Below are positions 16,301 to 23,367 of a DNA stretch of 64,000 nt, piece after piece; position 1 is the stretch's first letter, and each line of letters starts with the position of its first letter. The notes beneath the pieces are model-generated. The model was not told the DNA's origin. It worked only from the letters and a program-made list of their open reading frames with translations, and did not search any database. The translations under genes and the position numbers were made by a program. Source of the DNA: Breoghania corrubedonensis (GTDB lineage Bacteria; Pseudomonadota; Alphaproteobacteria; Rhizobiales; Stappiaceae); assembly GCF_003053845.1 (NCBI RefSeq), contig NZ_QAYG01000003.1:248001-312000 (forward strand), given 5' to 3'.

Positions 16301-17676
16301 AGCGTATCAAGGTCGAACGCGTTCCCCGCTCTCAGCCGCCCCTTGGCATTGATGCTCAGCGGGCCGGCGAGAGGTTGCAGATCCGGGCGGGAGAACGCCG
16401 CCAGCGTTGCGTTGCCGTCGAAGGAGATCGGTACATTCAGGCTCTCGGCGCGCAAGTCCGCGCTGTCGCCGCCGGCCTTGAGCGAAAGGCTCTCGATGTG
16501 GCCCTGGGGCGCGGAGATGCCAGCTCCGTTGACGGTCGCGCGCCAATCCGCATCGGAAAGACTGCCGGAAGCATGGGCCTGGACCTCCAGGTCGTCCGCC
16601 GCGATCCTTGAATTATCCTCGCCCCAGCTTGCGGGACGTGAGAGTTTCGCATCAAGATCGGCCGCGAGCCGGTTGCTCTCGCGATCGTAATCGCCTTTGG
16701 CGGAGAGGGTGATGGCATCGGACGTCATGTCCAGATGCCCGCCGAGAGGCGTGTAGTCCTCGTCCAGATCGGCAGTGCCCTTTACGTGAAGAGCGCCGGC
16801 AAAGACGTCGCGCATGGCGGGCGGGAGGATCTCCGCAAGGGCTCCATCAAGCGACAAGGCGAGCTGTCGTTTGTCGGCACTGCGTGTCAGATCGAGGCGC
16901 CCGGTCACAGTCTCGCGCCGGTTGAGCGCCACCGACAGACGGCCATGCCAGGAATCGAGCCGGCCTTCTCCCGAAAGCGTCGTGTCGACGGCGGGAAGAG
17001 CCTCGATGCGGAGCAGCCGGGCCATCAGCCCGCCCCTCGGTTCGCTCGCGCGCAGGTCGATGCGCAGGAACGGATTGTCCTGGACGTAGCCGACGGCCGC
17101 ATCGAAACGGCCGGACACGTCGTCGTCGCGCTCCACATGGACAGCGGCTTCGATGATGGCAGGGTCGGCCCGCAGGCGCACGCTGGCGCGTGCGGTCAGG
17201 CGAATGGGCGTGCCCGCAACCGCGTTTGCAAGCCGGATATCACCAATGATGATCTGAGGAATATCGACATCAATCGGCAAGCCGCCATCTTGCGCGGGCT
17301 TTGCCGATGCCTGGACTTCGCTCTCTCCAAGACCGTTCGGTCGACGTGCAACCTCGATCTCCTCGATCCGCACCGAGCCGATGGAAAGTCGCCCTTCCAG
17401 CAGTGCGAGCGGTGACCAGGTGGCACGGATGCCACGAGCCTTGAACCAGGTTCCGTTGTCATCTGCGACCTCAAGCGAGGCCGCGTGTATGGTGCCGTCC
17501 CAATCGATGCGCAATGCACCGAGATCAACATTGCGCCCCTTGATGGTCAGAGCTTCCGCCACTTTGCGTTCGGTGAAAGTGCGGGCCGCTTCTGTCTGCA
17601 AGGCGGCCAGCAAGGCGAGCGGCGCCAACACAACGAGACAGAGGAGCGCTGAGATGATGAACAGGATACGGCGCAT
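13399..17676 (-). CDS. tamB: TamB: inner-membrane component of the translocation and assembly module (DUF490)
   Basis: Very long protein, 1425 residues, with a single N-terminal membrane anchor (MRRILFIISALLCLVVLAPL) and an almost unbroken series of beta-strand-rich AsmA/TamB repeats through the periplasm. The last 300 residues carry the conserved TamB C-terminal domain, including FTLRRGTLGVLSRQLTF, LDFAATTSTSDAEVTVSVTG and MPQDEVLAQLLFGQSLSNLS. The chain ends in the aromatic strand IYFEKEY, the part that meets TamA. TamB bridges inner and outer membranes and is linked to outer-membrane protein assembly and lipid transport. The tamA gene lies upstream on the same strand, 253 nt away. Confidence 0.93.
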   Translation of the reverse strand: MRRILFIISALLCLVVLAPLALLAALQTEAARTFTERKVAEALTIKGRNVDLGALRIDWDGTIHAASLEVADDNGTWFKARGIRATWSPLALLEGRLSIGSVRIEEIEVARRPNGLGESEVQASAKPAQDGGLPIDVDIPQIIIGDIRLANAVAGTPIRLTARASVRLRADPAIIEAAVHVERDDDVSGRFDAAVGYVQDNPFLRIDLRASEPRGGLMARLLRIEALPAVDTTLSGEGRLDSWHGRLSVALNRRETVTGRLDLTRSADKRQLALSLDGALAEILPPAMRDVFAGALHVKGTADLDEDYTPLGGHLDMTSDAITLSAKGDYDRESNRLAADLDAKLSRPASWGEDNSRIAADDLEVQAHASGSLSDADWRATVNGAGISAPQGHIESLSLKAGGDSADLRAESLNVPISFDGNATLAAFSRPDLQPLAGPLSINAKGRLRAGNAFDLDTLDIRTAVAQATLSGTYSRKDAAFAGDIAFTDLSALSGVARRPLRGDVTAHVNIEGDPSSEAGTLKLNATAQGLETGDDRLNALLGGKTRLTATLARDTAGGIEISDAVLSGSGVEAKVSGKTDLATVNAKASVRIVELKSLDARISGALSLQATVSGTLSSPDIDARLSSERLVMQGEPVEGLEATVKGSAPDGRAQGRAELDATFRGQPLSATVTLKSDADGTRHFNDIAVEAANSRLEGHMALGADGRPNGTINLNAPDLAEIAPLLLQDLAGSLTARVDVGPSNGQDTARISVRTKNLKRADLTIASADLDATITNPLATPGIEGTIAARGIHQGGVTVTTLTGNANHNGDVTEFTAKADLEDGALALDGKLEPEGDGFAVTLANAGGTWKGLQTRLKAPAKIVVTNSTATLHDVVLALGNGTATVSGSAGSDLDIDLRLESVPMSLANAVAPGLGLQGSLSGTGHASGAASDPQASWDLTWSDAGAAQATTYGLPAMTVKSQGHLKDKTVTQTSVASIGDGQLTAKGDVNLSAQPAVLDIKVNGTLPLSIAQRRLLDAGLRMEGTANLDMSIGGTTAKPDYGGTISGSNLTAIGLDTGVTLKSLNVTARFSPQQLEVTSLTGELGGGKLSGKGTLGLGQGMPANFAVKISDATYQDGAIVKARFDADMTFVGPLAGSPELSGNVLLKRTDITIPETLSGKISPLSVKHINAPQSVRNQTKALDEGDGSGNSGGGAIRLNLSVHAPGQIFVRGRGLQAELAGTVQITGTTAAPTTAGGFTLRRGTLGVLSRQLTFTKGTISFLGSFDPRLDFAATTSTSDAEVTVSVTGNASDPKITFSSSPEMPQDEVLAQLLFGQSLSNLSAAQIAQLASALATLGGNDPLDRLRQTLGVDSINLTTDEDNNTSVNLGKNIGDKLRLGVQQGTASSSSRVTIDLDINKTLRARGEVGEDGGSKAGIYFEKEY

Positions 17677-17929
17677 GGTTCCCTTCAGCCAATGAGTCGC
17701 CCGCGCATCTTAGCAGGCCGCAGGAGCTTCATGGCTTTTTGTCGGACGGTGTATGTGTTGTTGTCTCCAGACGGTTACGCAGCCGGATTGCTTTGAGATC
17801 ACCTGCGTCTCTCAAAGAGATGGCAACGTGACATAGCGGCACAACAAGGACGAAAAGGGGCGCGCCTCGTAATTCGTATAGGGCAGTACCCATCAGCCGG
17901 GAGGGGAAAGCGTGCTTTCGGTGAATGGA

Positions 17930-19897
17930 TCAGAATGCCTGGCTCAACCCCAGATAGAGAGCAAAGCTCGGATCATCCGGACCCGGATCGAGCGGGACGG
18001 CGACGTCGAGGCGCAGGGGGCCGATTGGCGTGTAGTAACGCAGTCCGACCCCCGCGCCGACTTTCAACGGTTCGGAAAAGTCCGGAATCTCGTTGGAATA
18101 GGCCGCGCCGACATCGACAAAGGGCACGACGCCGATCGTATCGGTTACCTTGATGCGGGCTTCGGCGGATGCTTCGAGAAAGCTCAGCCCGCCAACCGTT
18201 TCGGTGCCCGATGAGGTGTTTACGCGCGGCCCTACGTTGCGGTAAGCGTAACCGCGCACCGATCCGCCGCCTCCAACATAAAAGCGTCTGCTTGGCTGGA
18301 TATCCGTCAAGGAGGCGCCGATGACGCTGCCTGCCGCAACGCGTCCGGCTAGAACAAAGCGTTTGGCATCGTCGACTGCGCGGTAGGCGGATGCCGATCC
18401 CTTGACAAAGGTCATCAGGCCGCCTGTTTCAACATCGTAGGCAGGTTCCAGCGTGCCGGAGACGCGGAAACCTTCTGTCGGGTCCAGGATATTGTCGCGC
18501 GTATCCCAGGTTATCTCGCCAAAGACGCCAAAAAGCGCATAGTTTGCCGCGCCGAGAGCGTCCTCTTCGCGAGCGTAGGAAATTTCCGATCCCAAGCCTG
18601 CGGTGAGGGACTCGCTCAGGTCCCTCGTCGCGCGCACCTTGCCGTAGACCGAACGGGACTCGTAGGTTTCCGGCTTTTCCTGCCGGGCCCCGACGGTGGA
18701 ACTGAAACTGGTCGCCGGACCAAAGGCGCCGGGCTTGGTGAATGTGACGTGGGCATCGTATTCGAGATCGTCCGCGCCGCCGTTTGTGAGCCGGCCGACG
18801 GACCCTTCCACGGCGAGTTGTTCGGCTCGGCCGAAAAGATTGCGGTGACGCCAATAGGCCTCCAGCCCGACGCCCTCCGTGCTGGACCACGACGCCCCCC
18901 CGCCGATAATCGAACGCTTGCGTTCGCTCACCTCGATGGTTAGCGGCAGATGCCCATCGCCATCCAGTTCTTTAGCCTCAACCACGCGCGCACTGGAGAA
19001 TATGCCTAGATCCCGCAGGTTCTTTTCCGCCTTGCGCAGCGTGTCAGGCGTATAGGGAGCCCCTTCGGGAATGGCGGCCTGCTGCAGAATGAAATCGGTG
19101 TCTGTCCGCTTCGCCCCTTCCACGGTCGCGCTTCCGAAAACCGTCCTGGGACCGGGAGCGGCGTGGAGGGTGACGTCAACCGTTCGCGTCGCGTGATCAG
19201 CCACGATCTCACGATCGAGAACCTTGGCAAACGGATAGCCGCGCTTCTTTAATGTCGCCACGATCGCGGATTCTGCATCCAGAATTGTCCCCGAGCGTGC
19301 GGGAGTTCCCTTGAGAAGCCCGAAGGTCACCGGATCGAGCGGAGGCGTCTCTACTCCTGCGGCCACACGGATGCTGGTCTGACCGAAGGAGAAGAGAGGG
19401 CCAGCGGCGATACTCACGACAACCTTGACAGGCTTTCCGGCGGAATGGGGGAAAGTGCCGGCATTCACGACTTGCGTCAGAGGCTGTCCGGCAACGGTGA
19501 TCTTCACAGTGCCGCCGTAACGCGCTGCTCCGTACAGTCTCGCGATGAGCTGTTCCTGATCAGCCAGGGCGCGAGCGATCAGCCCGGGTTCGCCCGAGGG
19601 CGGGGTGTCCTGTTTTGCCACGAGCGTCGAGTTGTTTTGGAGGGTCTCCTCAAGGTCGTCGTCTCCGCCCTTCAGGTCGAGTGTCGCTTCGTAGGGAAGC
19701 GGATCTGGAACGGGAGTGACCTCTTCCTCTTCCGACTCGAAGAATTTGTGGCCGAAAATTTCGAAGGCTGAGGCAGTCTGAATGCCGAACGCGACAACGA
19801 ACAGGGAGAGGAACGCGACAAAGACCGGGTGGCGGACATGGGCCGGCCCGGTACTCTCACACTCTCGGATGCACGGGTCGCGTCGCCCAAGCGTCAT
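17930..19897 (-). CDS. tamA: TamA: Omp85-family outer-membrane assembly protein
   Basis: 655 residues: N-terminal signal sequence (FVAFLSLFVVAFGIQTASA), an acidic stretch, periplasmic POTRA-type repeats (TVKITVAGQPLTQVVNAGTF; YPFAKVLDREIVADHATRTV; PYTPDTLRKAEKNLRDLGIF), then a 16-strand-type Omp85 barrel with the RRFYVGGGGSVRGYAYR motif. The C-terminal strand LGLSQAF ends in Phe, as expected of barrel proteins. The ATG at 19897 leaves about 20 residues before the signal core; no better in-frame start was seen. It is followed by tamB on the same strand, and diverges from the rirA-like gene. Confidence 0.92.
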   Translation of the reverse strand: MTLGRRDPCIRECESTGPAHVRHPVFVAFLSLFVVAFGIQTASAFEIFGHKFFESEEEEVTPVPDPLPYEATLDLKGGDDDLEETLQNNSTLVAKQDTPPSGEPGLIARALADQEQLIARLYGAARYGGTVKITVAGQPLTQVVNAGTFPHSAGKPVKVVVSIAAGPLFSFGQTSIRVAAGVETPPLDPVTFGLLKGTPARSGTILDAESAIVATLKKRGYPFAKVLDREIVADHATRTVDVTLHAAPGPRTVFGSATVEGAKRTDTDFILQQAAIPEGAPYTPDTLRKAEKNLRDLGIFSSARVVEAKELDGDGHLPLTIEVSERKRSIIGGGASWSSTEGVGLEAYWRHRNLFGRAEQLAVEGSVGRLTNGGADDLEYDAHVTFTKPGAFGPATSFSSTVGARQEKPETYESRSVYGKVRATRDLSESLTAGLGSEISYAREEDALGAANYALFGVFGEITWDTRDNILDPTEGFRVSGTLEPAYDVETGGLMTFVKGSASAYRAVDDAKRFVLAGRVAAGSVIGASLTDIQPSRRFYVGGGGSVRGYAYRNVGPRVNTSSGTETVGGLSFLEASAEARIKVTDTIGVVPFVDVGAAYSNEIPDFSEPLKVGAGVGLRYYTPIGPLRLDVAVPLDPGPDDPSFALYLGLSQAF

Positions 19898-20201
19898 GCC
19901 GTTACGCTCTACCTACTCGTCGGCGCGCCAAAAAGCTCGTGCGCGCAAAGCATTATCAGCCGGAATGCTGCTTCTGGCCACAACGCGGGCGGAACCGCCC
20001 GACTGTTCGCAGCCCAGCCGACTATGATGAACGAAAAGTCTCTATCAGGTCTTACCCGCACTGCAAAGGCGAGGGGTGATCCTATGCCGCGCCGGAGCAG
20101 GGGCTCAACCATTGAAACTTCGGCCGCGATCGCCTATTCCAAAGGGGAGAGAGACCGAACAAGGTAGTGTGAACCGGGGGCCGGTTCGTGAGGGAGCCAC
20201 C
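19898..20201. promoter_or_regulatory. Divergent tamA / rirA-like promoter region
   Basis: The region holds a short dyad, CGGGCGG-AA-CCGCCCG (19986-20001), and on the plus strand a sigma70-like promoter TTGAAA (20112-20117), 17-nt spacer, TATTCC (20135-20140), placed about 60 nt before the regulator's ATG. No TTGA-N9-TCAA operator was seen in front of rirA itself. No gene is supported here. Confidence 0.4.
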
Positions 20202-20675
20202 ATGCGATTGACGCTTCAGGCAAATTACGCTGTCCGCACCTTGCTCTACTGCGCGGCGAACCCTGACAAGCCGAGCAAGGTTCCGGAAATTGCTGCCACC
20301 TACGGCATTTCGGAAACGCACCTGTTCAAGGTGATGAAGATTCTCGTCGATAACGGTTTCATCAAGACCTTGCGCGGTCGCAATGGCGGTATCTTGCTGG
20401 CGCAGCCGGCAGACGAGATGTCGCTCGGCGCGGTGATCCGCGCGGCGGAAGAGAATTTCTATCTCTCAGACTGCTTCGATCCCGGCAAACGCGATTGTCC
20501 GCTCATCACGTCGTGCGAATTCAACCGTGTGCTCTACGAAGCGCTCGCGGCGTTCTTCGATGTCCTGGACAGCTACACGATCGCGGATATCGCCCGCAAC
20601 CGTCAGAACCTGAGGTCGCTGTTGAGCCTTGAGGTGCCGGCTCATCCGATGCTTGAGGCGGCGGATCTCTCCTGA
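20202..20675 (+). CDS. rirA: Rrf2-family iron/Fe-S regulator, RirA-like
   Basis: 157-residue winged-helix regulator. The start MRLTLQANYAVRTLLYCAA, the recognition region ISETHLFKVMKIL and the wing RGRNGG are typical of RirA/NsrR-type Rrf2 proteins. Cysteines fall at residues 91, 99 and 105 (DCFDPGKRDCPLITSC), the spacing of the Fe-S cluster ligands in rhizobial RirA, which represses iron-uptake genes when iron is sufficient. The open frame extends upstream to 20076, but GAGGGAGCC before the ATG at 20202 fixes the start. An intrinsic terminator follows at 20717. NsrR (nitric oxide sensing) is the main alternative assignment. Confidence 0.85.
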   Translation: MRLTLQANYAVRTLLYCAANPDKPSKVPEIAATYGISETHLFKVMKILVDNGFIKTLRGRNGGILLAQPADEMSLGAVIRAAEENFYLSDCFDPGKRDCPLITSCEFNRVLYEALAAFFDVLDSYTIADIARNRQNLRSLLSLEVPAHPMLEAADLS

Positions 20676-20716
20676 ATCCTGGCGGTCCTCAGCACATACC
20701 GAAAGACTGTTTTTCG

Positions 20717-20741
20717 AGCCGGCGCCTTGCGTCGGCTTTTT
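20717..20741 (+). terminator. Intrinsic terminator of the rirA-like gene
   Basis: Stem AGCCGGCG (20717-20724) pairs with CGTCGGCT (20730-20737) with one G-T pair, loop CCTTG plus one base, followed by a run of T. It lies 42 nt after the rirA-like stop codon. Confidence 0.75.
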
Positions 20742-20743
20742 CT

Positions 20744-20775
20744 TTCGTTCGCGTGGCGCGCGGCGCGCGAACGAA
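20744..20775. repeat. Perfect 10-bp inverted repeat with GC-rich core
   Basis: TTCGTTCGCG (20744-20753) and CGCGAACGAA (20766-20775) are exact inverses, with a GC-alternating 12-nt core that can extend the stem. It stands directly after the terminator T-run and 25 nt before the iron-operator-like site. It may be a second terminator or a protein-binding dyad. Confidence 0.6.
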
Positions 20776-20798
20776 GCTATGAGCCGCCCAAATTAAAA

Positions 20799-20828
20799 CT
20801 TGACTGTAAAACTCAACTAAAATAGATC
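20799..20828 (+). promoter_or_regulatory. Candidate RirA iron-responsive operator overlapping a promoter, upstream of the MTHFR-like gene
   Basis: TTGA-CTGTAAAAC-TCAA (20800-20816) matches the published TGA-N9-TCA operator of rhizobial RirA and extends it by one base pair each side. It also contains a -35-like TTGACT (20800-20805) with ATAGAT/TAGATC about 16-17 nt downstream. Located 265 nt before the MTHFR-like start and just after the rirA-like gene. Confidence 0.45.
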
Positions 20829-21080
20829 TTGGTCCGGGCGCTGTCGCTGGCTGTCCTGTTCGGTCTTTCTCCCATTTCTCCGATCCAAGCCAGCGGCGGC
20901 GCCTTCTTTTTGGCGCTCCCTTCCTCCCGCGCGCGGCCGTCTCTGGTCCGCTCGTTTTTGGTTTCCGGTGGCTTTCGCCGCGCTCACGCTGCATTCTCTC
21001 CTTCAAAGCAGGCTTGGGAGGCTGTAATTTGCCGCGATGTCCGATAGGACAGACCGCTGCTGGTCGGGGGGGAGGAAACC
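20829..21080 (+). other. About 250-nt leader before the MTHFR-like gene
   Basis: No supported gene. If transcription starts at the promoter near 20800-20828 the mRNA carries a long untranslated leader with pyrimidine-rich stretches and small hairpins (for example TGTCC-GATA-GGACA near 21040). No known riboswitch consensus was recognised. A TTG-initiated frame (20829-21047) starts like a signal peptide but lacks a ribosome site. Confidence 0.4.
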
Positions 21081-21983
21081 GTGACCGAGATTCGCAGTGA
21101 GACTTTCGCAAAGGCGCAAAATGCGACTGCGCCCAGGCGCCTGCCATTGTGGCTGCGCGGCTGGTCGGTAGAGGCGACGATGCCTGAGAAAGCGCAAATC
21201 GCCGCTCTTGAGGGGGTTTTGGAGCCGGGCTGCGAAATCTATCTGAGCTCGTTGCCACGCATTCAGCTTGAAGACCAACTCGCCGCAGCGGTCGCTGTCC
21301 ACGAGGCCGGCTTTGTTCCCGTGCTCCACCTGGCCGCCCGCAAGTTCGTCAGCGAACAACAACTCGCTGACCACCTGGGAGCGGCTGGCGAACGCGCGGG
21401 CGTGCGCAAGTGTCTCGTCATTGCCGGAGATCTCGATGTTGCGCGGGGGCCGTTTGGCTCAAGCCTGGACCTTATCGACAGTTCTGCCTTTGCCCGATCC
21501 TCGGTCGTGGAAGTTGGAGTGGGCGGATATCCGGAAGGCCATCCATTCGTGGGTGAGGAGAGCCTCGCACAATCGTTGGCGACCAAGGTCGAGACCGCGC
21601 GCGCGGCGGGAATGGTCCCTTATGTGGTGAGCCAGTTCTGCTTCGATTCCGTTCGCATCCTGCACTGGCTTGGCTGGCTTCGCACATTCGAGCCGACATT
21701 GCCGGTCAAGCTCGGCGTTGCCGGGCCGATCGGCGCAGCGACATTGATGAAAATCGCTCTGCGCTGCTGGGTCGATGTTCCGTCGTCAGGGGTGAGGGCG
21801 GTGCCGCAACTCGTGCAGAAAGGTGCTCCGGACCGGATCGTGGGGGAACTGGATGCCGGTTTGAAGGCATTGCATGAACAAGGTGCCTTGCAACTTCATC
21901 TCTACACGTTCGGCGCGATCGAGCGCACGGCCCGTTGGGCCCGCGCCGCGCAAACGACGGTCGAACTCGCCTACGAAATGTGA
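21081..21983 (+). CDS. Methylenetetrahydrofolate reductase-like protein
   Basis: 300-residue protein resembling the MTHFR TIM-barrel: LSSLPRIQLEDQLAAAVAVH, VPVLHLAARKFVSEQQL, KCLVIAGDLDVARGPFGSS, and VGGYPEGHPFV followed by QFCFDSVRILHWLGWLR. The last two blocks correspond to the folate-binding HP-x and QFxFD regions of the family. MTHFR uses a flavin to reduce 5,10-methylene-THF to 5-methyl-THF; short paralogs also serve one-carbon or demethylation pathways, and which applies here is not clear. The GTG start is fixed by GGGGGGAGGAAACC. The only neighbour on this strand is the rirA-like gene. Confidence 0.78.
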   Translation: MTEIRSETFAKAQNATAPRRLPLWLRGWSVEATMPEKAQIAALEGVLEPGCEIYLSSLPRIQLEDQLAAAVAVHEAGFVPVLHLAARKFVSEQQLADHLGAAGERAGVRKCLVIAGDLDVARGPFGSSLDLIDSSAFARSSVVEVGVGGYPEGHPFVGEESLAQSLATKVETARAAGMVPYVVSQFCFDSVRILHWLGWLRTFEPTLPVKLGVAGPIGAATLMKIALRCWVDVPSSGVRAVPQLVQKGAPDRIVGELDAGLKALHEQGALQLHLYTFGAIERTARWARAAQTTVELAYEM

Positions 21984-21994
21984 GAAGGCGAGGG

Positions 21995-22022
21995 GGAAGA
22001 CGGGACCGATTGCCGGTCTTCC
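21995..22022. terminator. Weak hairpin between convergent genes
   Basis: GGAAGAC (21995-22001) pairs with GTCTTCC (22016-22022). It lies between the MTHFR-like stop and the 3' end of the RTX-variant gene on the other strand. There is no good T-run, so its role as a terminator is doubtful. Confidence 0.3.
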
Positions 22023-22066
22023 TGTGCGCTGGTCTGCCTGTGCGTTGTCGGCGGTGAACCCGCTCA

Positions 22067-23095
22067 TCAGGCAATTGGGCTCTCGCTTGCGCCGCGTTCG
22101 AGCGACCTTGTGGTTCCGTCCGCGAAGGAGAGAGTGATGGCAGTGTCGGGCGCCGGTCGCTGGACAGTGATCGTTTCCTCGGAGCCCGCAAAACCGATCG
22201 TGGCTGTTGAGCCTTCGTAGCTCACCTGAACTGAATCTGCCGCGACGCTGTCATCGAACCTTATCGCGAGTGTTCCCCGTGCCGTGATGGTGTCGCTGCC
22301 GTCTCCAAGCGCGTAGTTGACCGTTCCCGATCCACTTACCGTGATCTTGTCGTCACCCGTGCCGCCCGTGACTTCGCTGTCGTCTCGCACGGAAATGATA
22401 TCGTCGCCGCTGCCGCCGTCGATAACGCTGCCCGACCAGCCGGAGATGATATCGTCACCCGCGCCGCCAGCGGCGTAGCTGTCGCTCCACACGGCAATAT
22501 TGTCGTTGCCGTCACCGCCGTCGACCCAGCTCTGCGACCACGCATCTATCCTGTCATCGCCGTTGCCGCCTTCGATCCGGCTTTGCGACCACCCGGAAAG
22601 TCTGTCGTTGCCGTCACCGCCCGAAATGCGGCTCTGGGACCATGCGGAAACGAAGTCGTCGCCATTTCCGCCTTCGATCGCCGAGTTGGACCAGGCATAG
22701 ATCGTATCGTCGCCATCTCCGCCATTCACCGAAGCGGCCGACCCGACGGCAATGTGGTCGTCTCCATCGCTCCCGTTCACGCCGGCGCCAGGAATGAGAT
22801 TGAGATGATCTTCACCGCTGCCGCTGAAGAAGCCGCGTTCCTGGAGCTGTGTGAGGAAGTTGAGGAATGTCTGCGCGACTTCTGGACTGGCGGTTGTGAG
22901 CCGAGATGTGTTTTCCCTGTCCTGCGAGCCATTCGCAGCACCCGACGTGGTGGAGGAGGGCGTTTCCGTATCGCTGGGCGATGGATCCTGCAGGTCGTTG
23001 CCCGGCTCTTTGGGTGCCTCAAAGTGAAACTGCGGCCGCTGTTGCGAAATGGCAATCGGCACGAGCGGCAGGCGGTGGAGGTCGGTGATGTTCAT
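22067..23095 (-). CDS. RTX-like calcium-binding repeat protein with 17-residue repeats
   Basis: 342 residues from the ATG at 23095 (the frame opens to 23254, but the extra N-terminus looks non-coding). Residues 1-107 are polar and lack a Sec or Tat signal. Residues 108-243 are eight 17-residue repeats of pattern GG-x-G-[DN]-D-x-[IV]-x-x-W-S-x-S-x-[IV]-x, such as GGNGDDRIDAWSQSWVD, with a ninth partial copy. The C-terminus (YALGDGSDTITARGTLAIRF ... LSFADGTTRSLE) resembles the domain that follows haemolysin-type repeats. It is probably secreted and Ca2+-binding. It sits directly downstream of gspD on the same strand; no type I exporter is in view. Confidence 0.75.
   Translation of the reverse strand: MNITDLHRLPLVPIAISQQRPQFHFEAPKEPGNDLQDPSPSDTETPSSTTSGAANGSQDRENTSRLTTASPEVAQTFLNFLTQLQERGFFSGSGEDHLNLIPGAGVNGSDGDDHIAVGSAASVNGGDGDDTIYAWSNSAIEGGNGDDFVSAWSQSRISGGDGNDRLSGWSQSRIEGGNGDDRIDAWSQSWVDGGDGNDNIAVWSDSYAAGGAGDDIISGWSGSVIDGGSGDDIISVRDDSEVTGGTGDDKITVSGSGTVNYALGDGSDTITARGTLAIRFDDSVAADSVQVSYEGSTATIGFAGSEETITVQRPAPDTAITLSFADGTTRSLERGASESPIA
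22367..22774 (-). repeat. Eight tandem 51-bp coding repeats
   Basis: Eight diverged 51-bp units encode the 17-residue repeats of the RTX-like protein, with the GGxG(D/N)D half most conserved in DNA and the W-S-x-S half also kept. Units are in phase with no insertions. Confidence 0.85.
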
Positions 23096-23223
23096 GGAAA
23101 AGTCCCTTACGCAAAAACGACATGCGTGACTGGCAAAAGCACGAGCCGCGCCAGAGTGGCGATCTCGGAAACGTTTGGAAATACGAGGAAATTTGGCGCG
23201 TATTTTGTGGAGGGGGAGGTAAT

Positions 23224-23367
23224 ATGTGCCGTATGAAGAAAAATGTGCCGGCAAGCCGGCGCTATTTGCCGGGTTTCAGCTGCCGGACGCGATGTCCCTA
23301 TCGCGACCGGTTCAATACAGTCGACGACATGCCGGCTGGTGGTCGTCTCAACGCACCAGGCGGTTGA
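23224..23367 (+). CDS. Possible small protein (47 residues)
   Basis: An ATG at 23224 is preceded by the very strong ribosome site GGAGGGGGAGG with a 4-nt spacer, and opens a 47-codon frame (MCRMKKNVPASRRYLPGFSC...) that ends inside the 3' end of gspD on the other strand. A weak promoter-like pair, TTGGAA and TATTTT, lies upstream at about 23174-23206. The product is basic with three cysteines and no recognised family. It could be a chance frame, since the purine-rich stretch may serve no translation. Confidence 0.25.
   Translation: MCRMKKNVPASRRYLPGFSCRTRCPYRDRFNTVDDMPAGGRLNAPGG

Noticed and set aside
20829-21047. 72-codon TTG frame starting like a signal peptide
   Set aside because: No ribosome site, rare start, and the segment after the hydrophobic part has no pattern; treated as untranslated leader.
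20829-21080. SAM- or cobalamin-type riboswitch before the MTHFR-like gene
   Set aside because: No conserved riboswitch core could be matched by eye; a covariance search would be decisive.
22367-22774. Regular 51-bp repeats as a CRISPR array
   Set aside because: Units are contiguous without unique spacers, keep a reading frame and encode RTX-like motifs.
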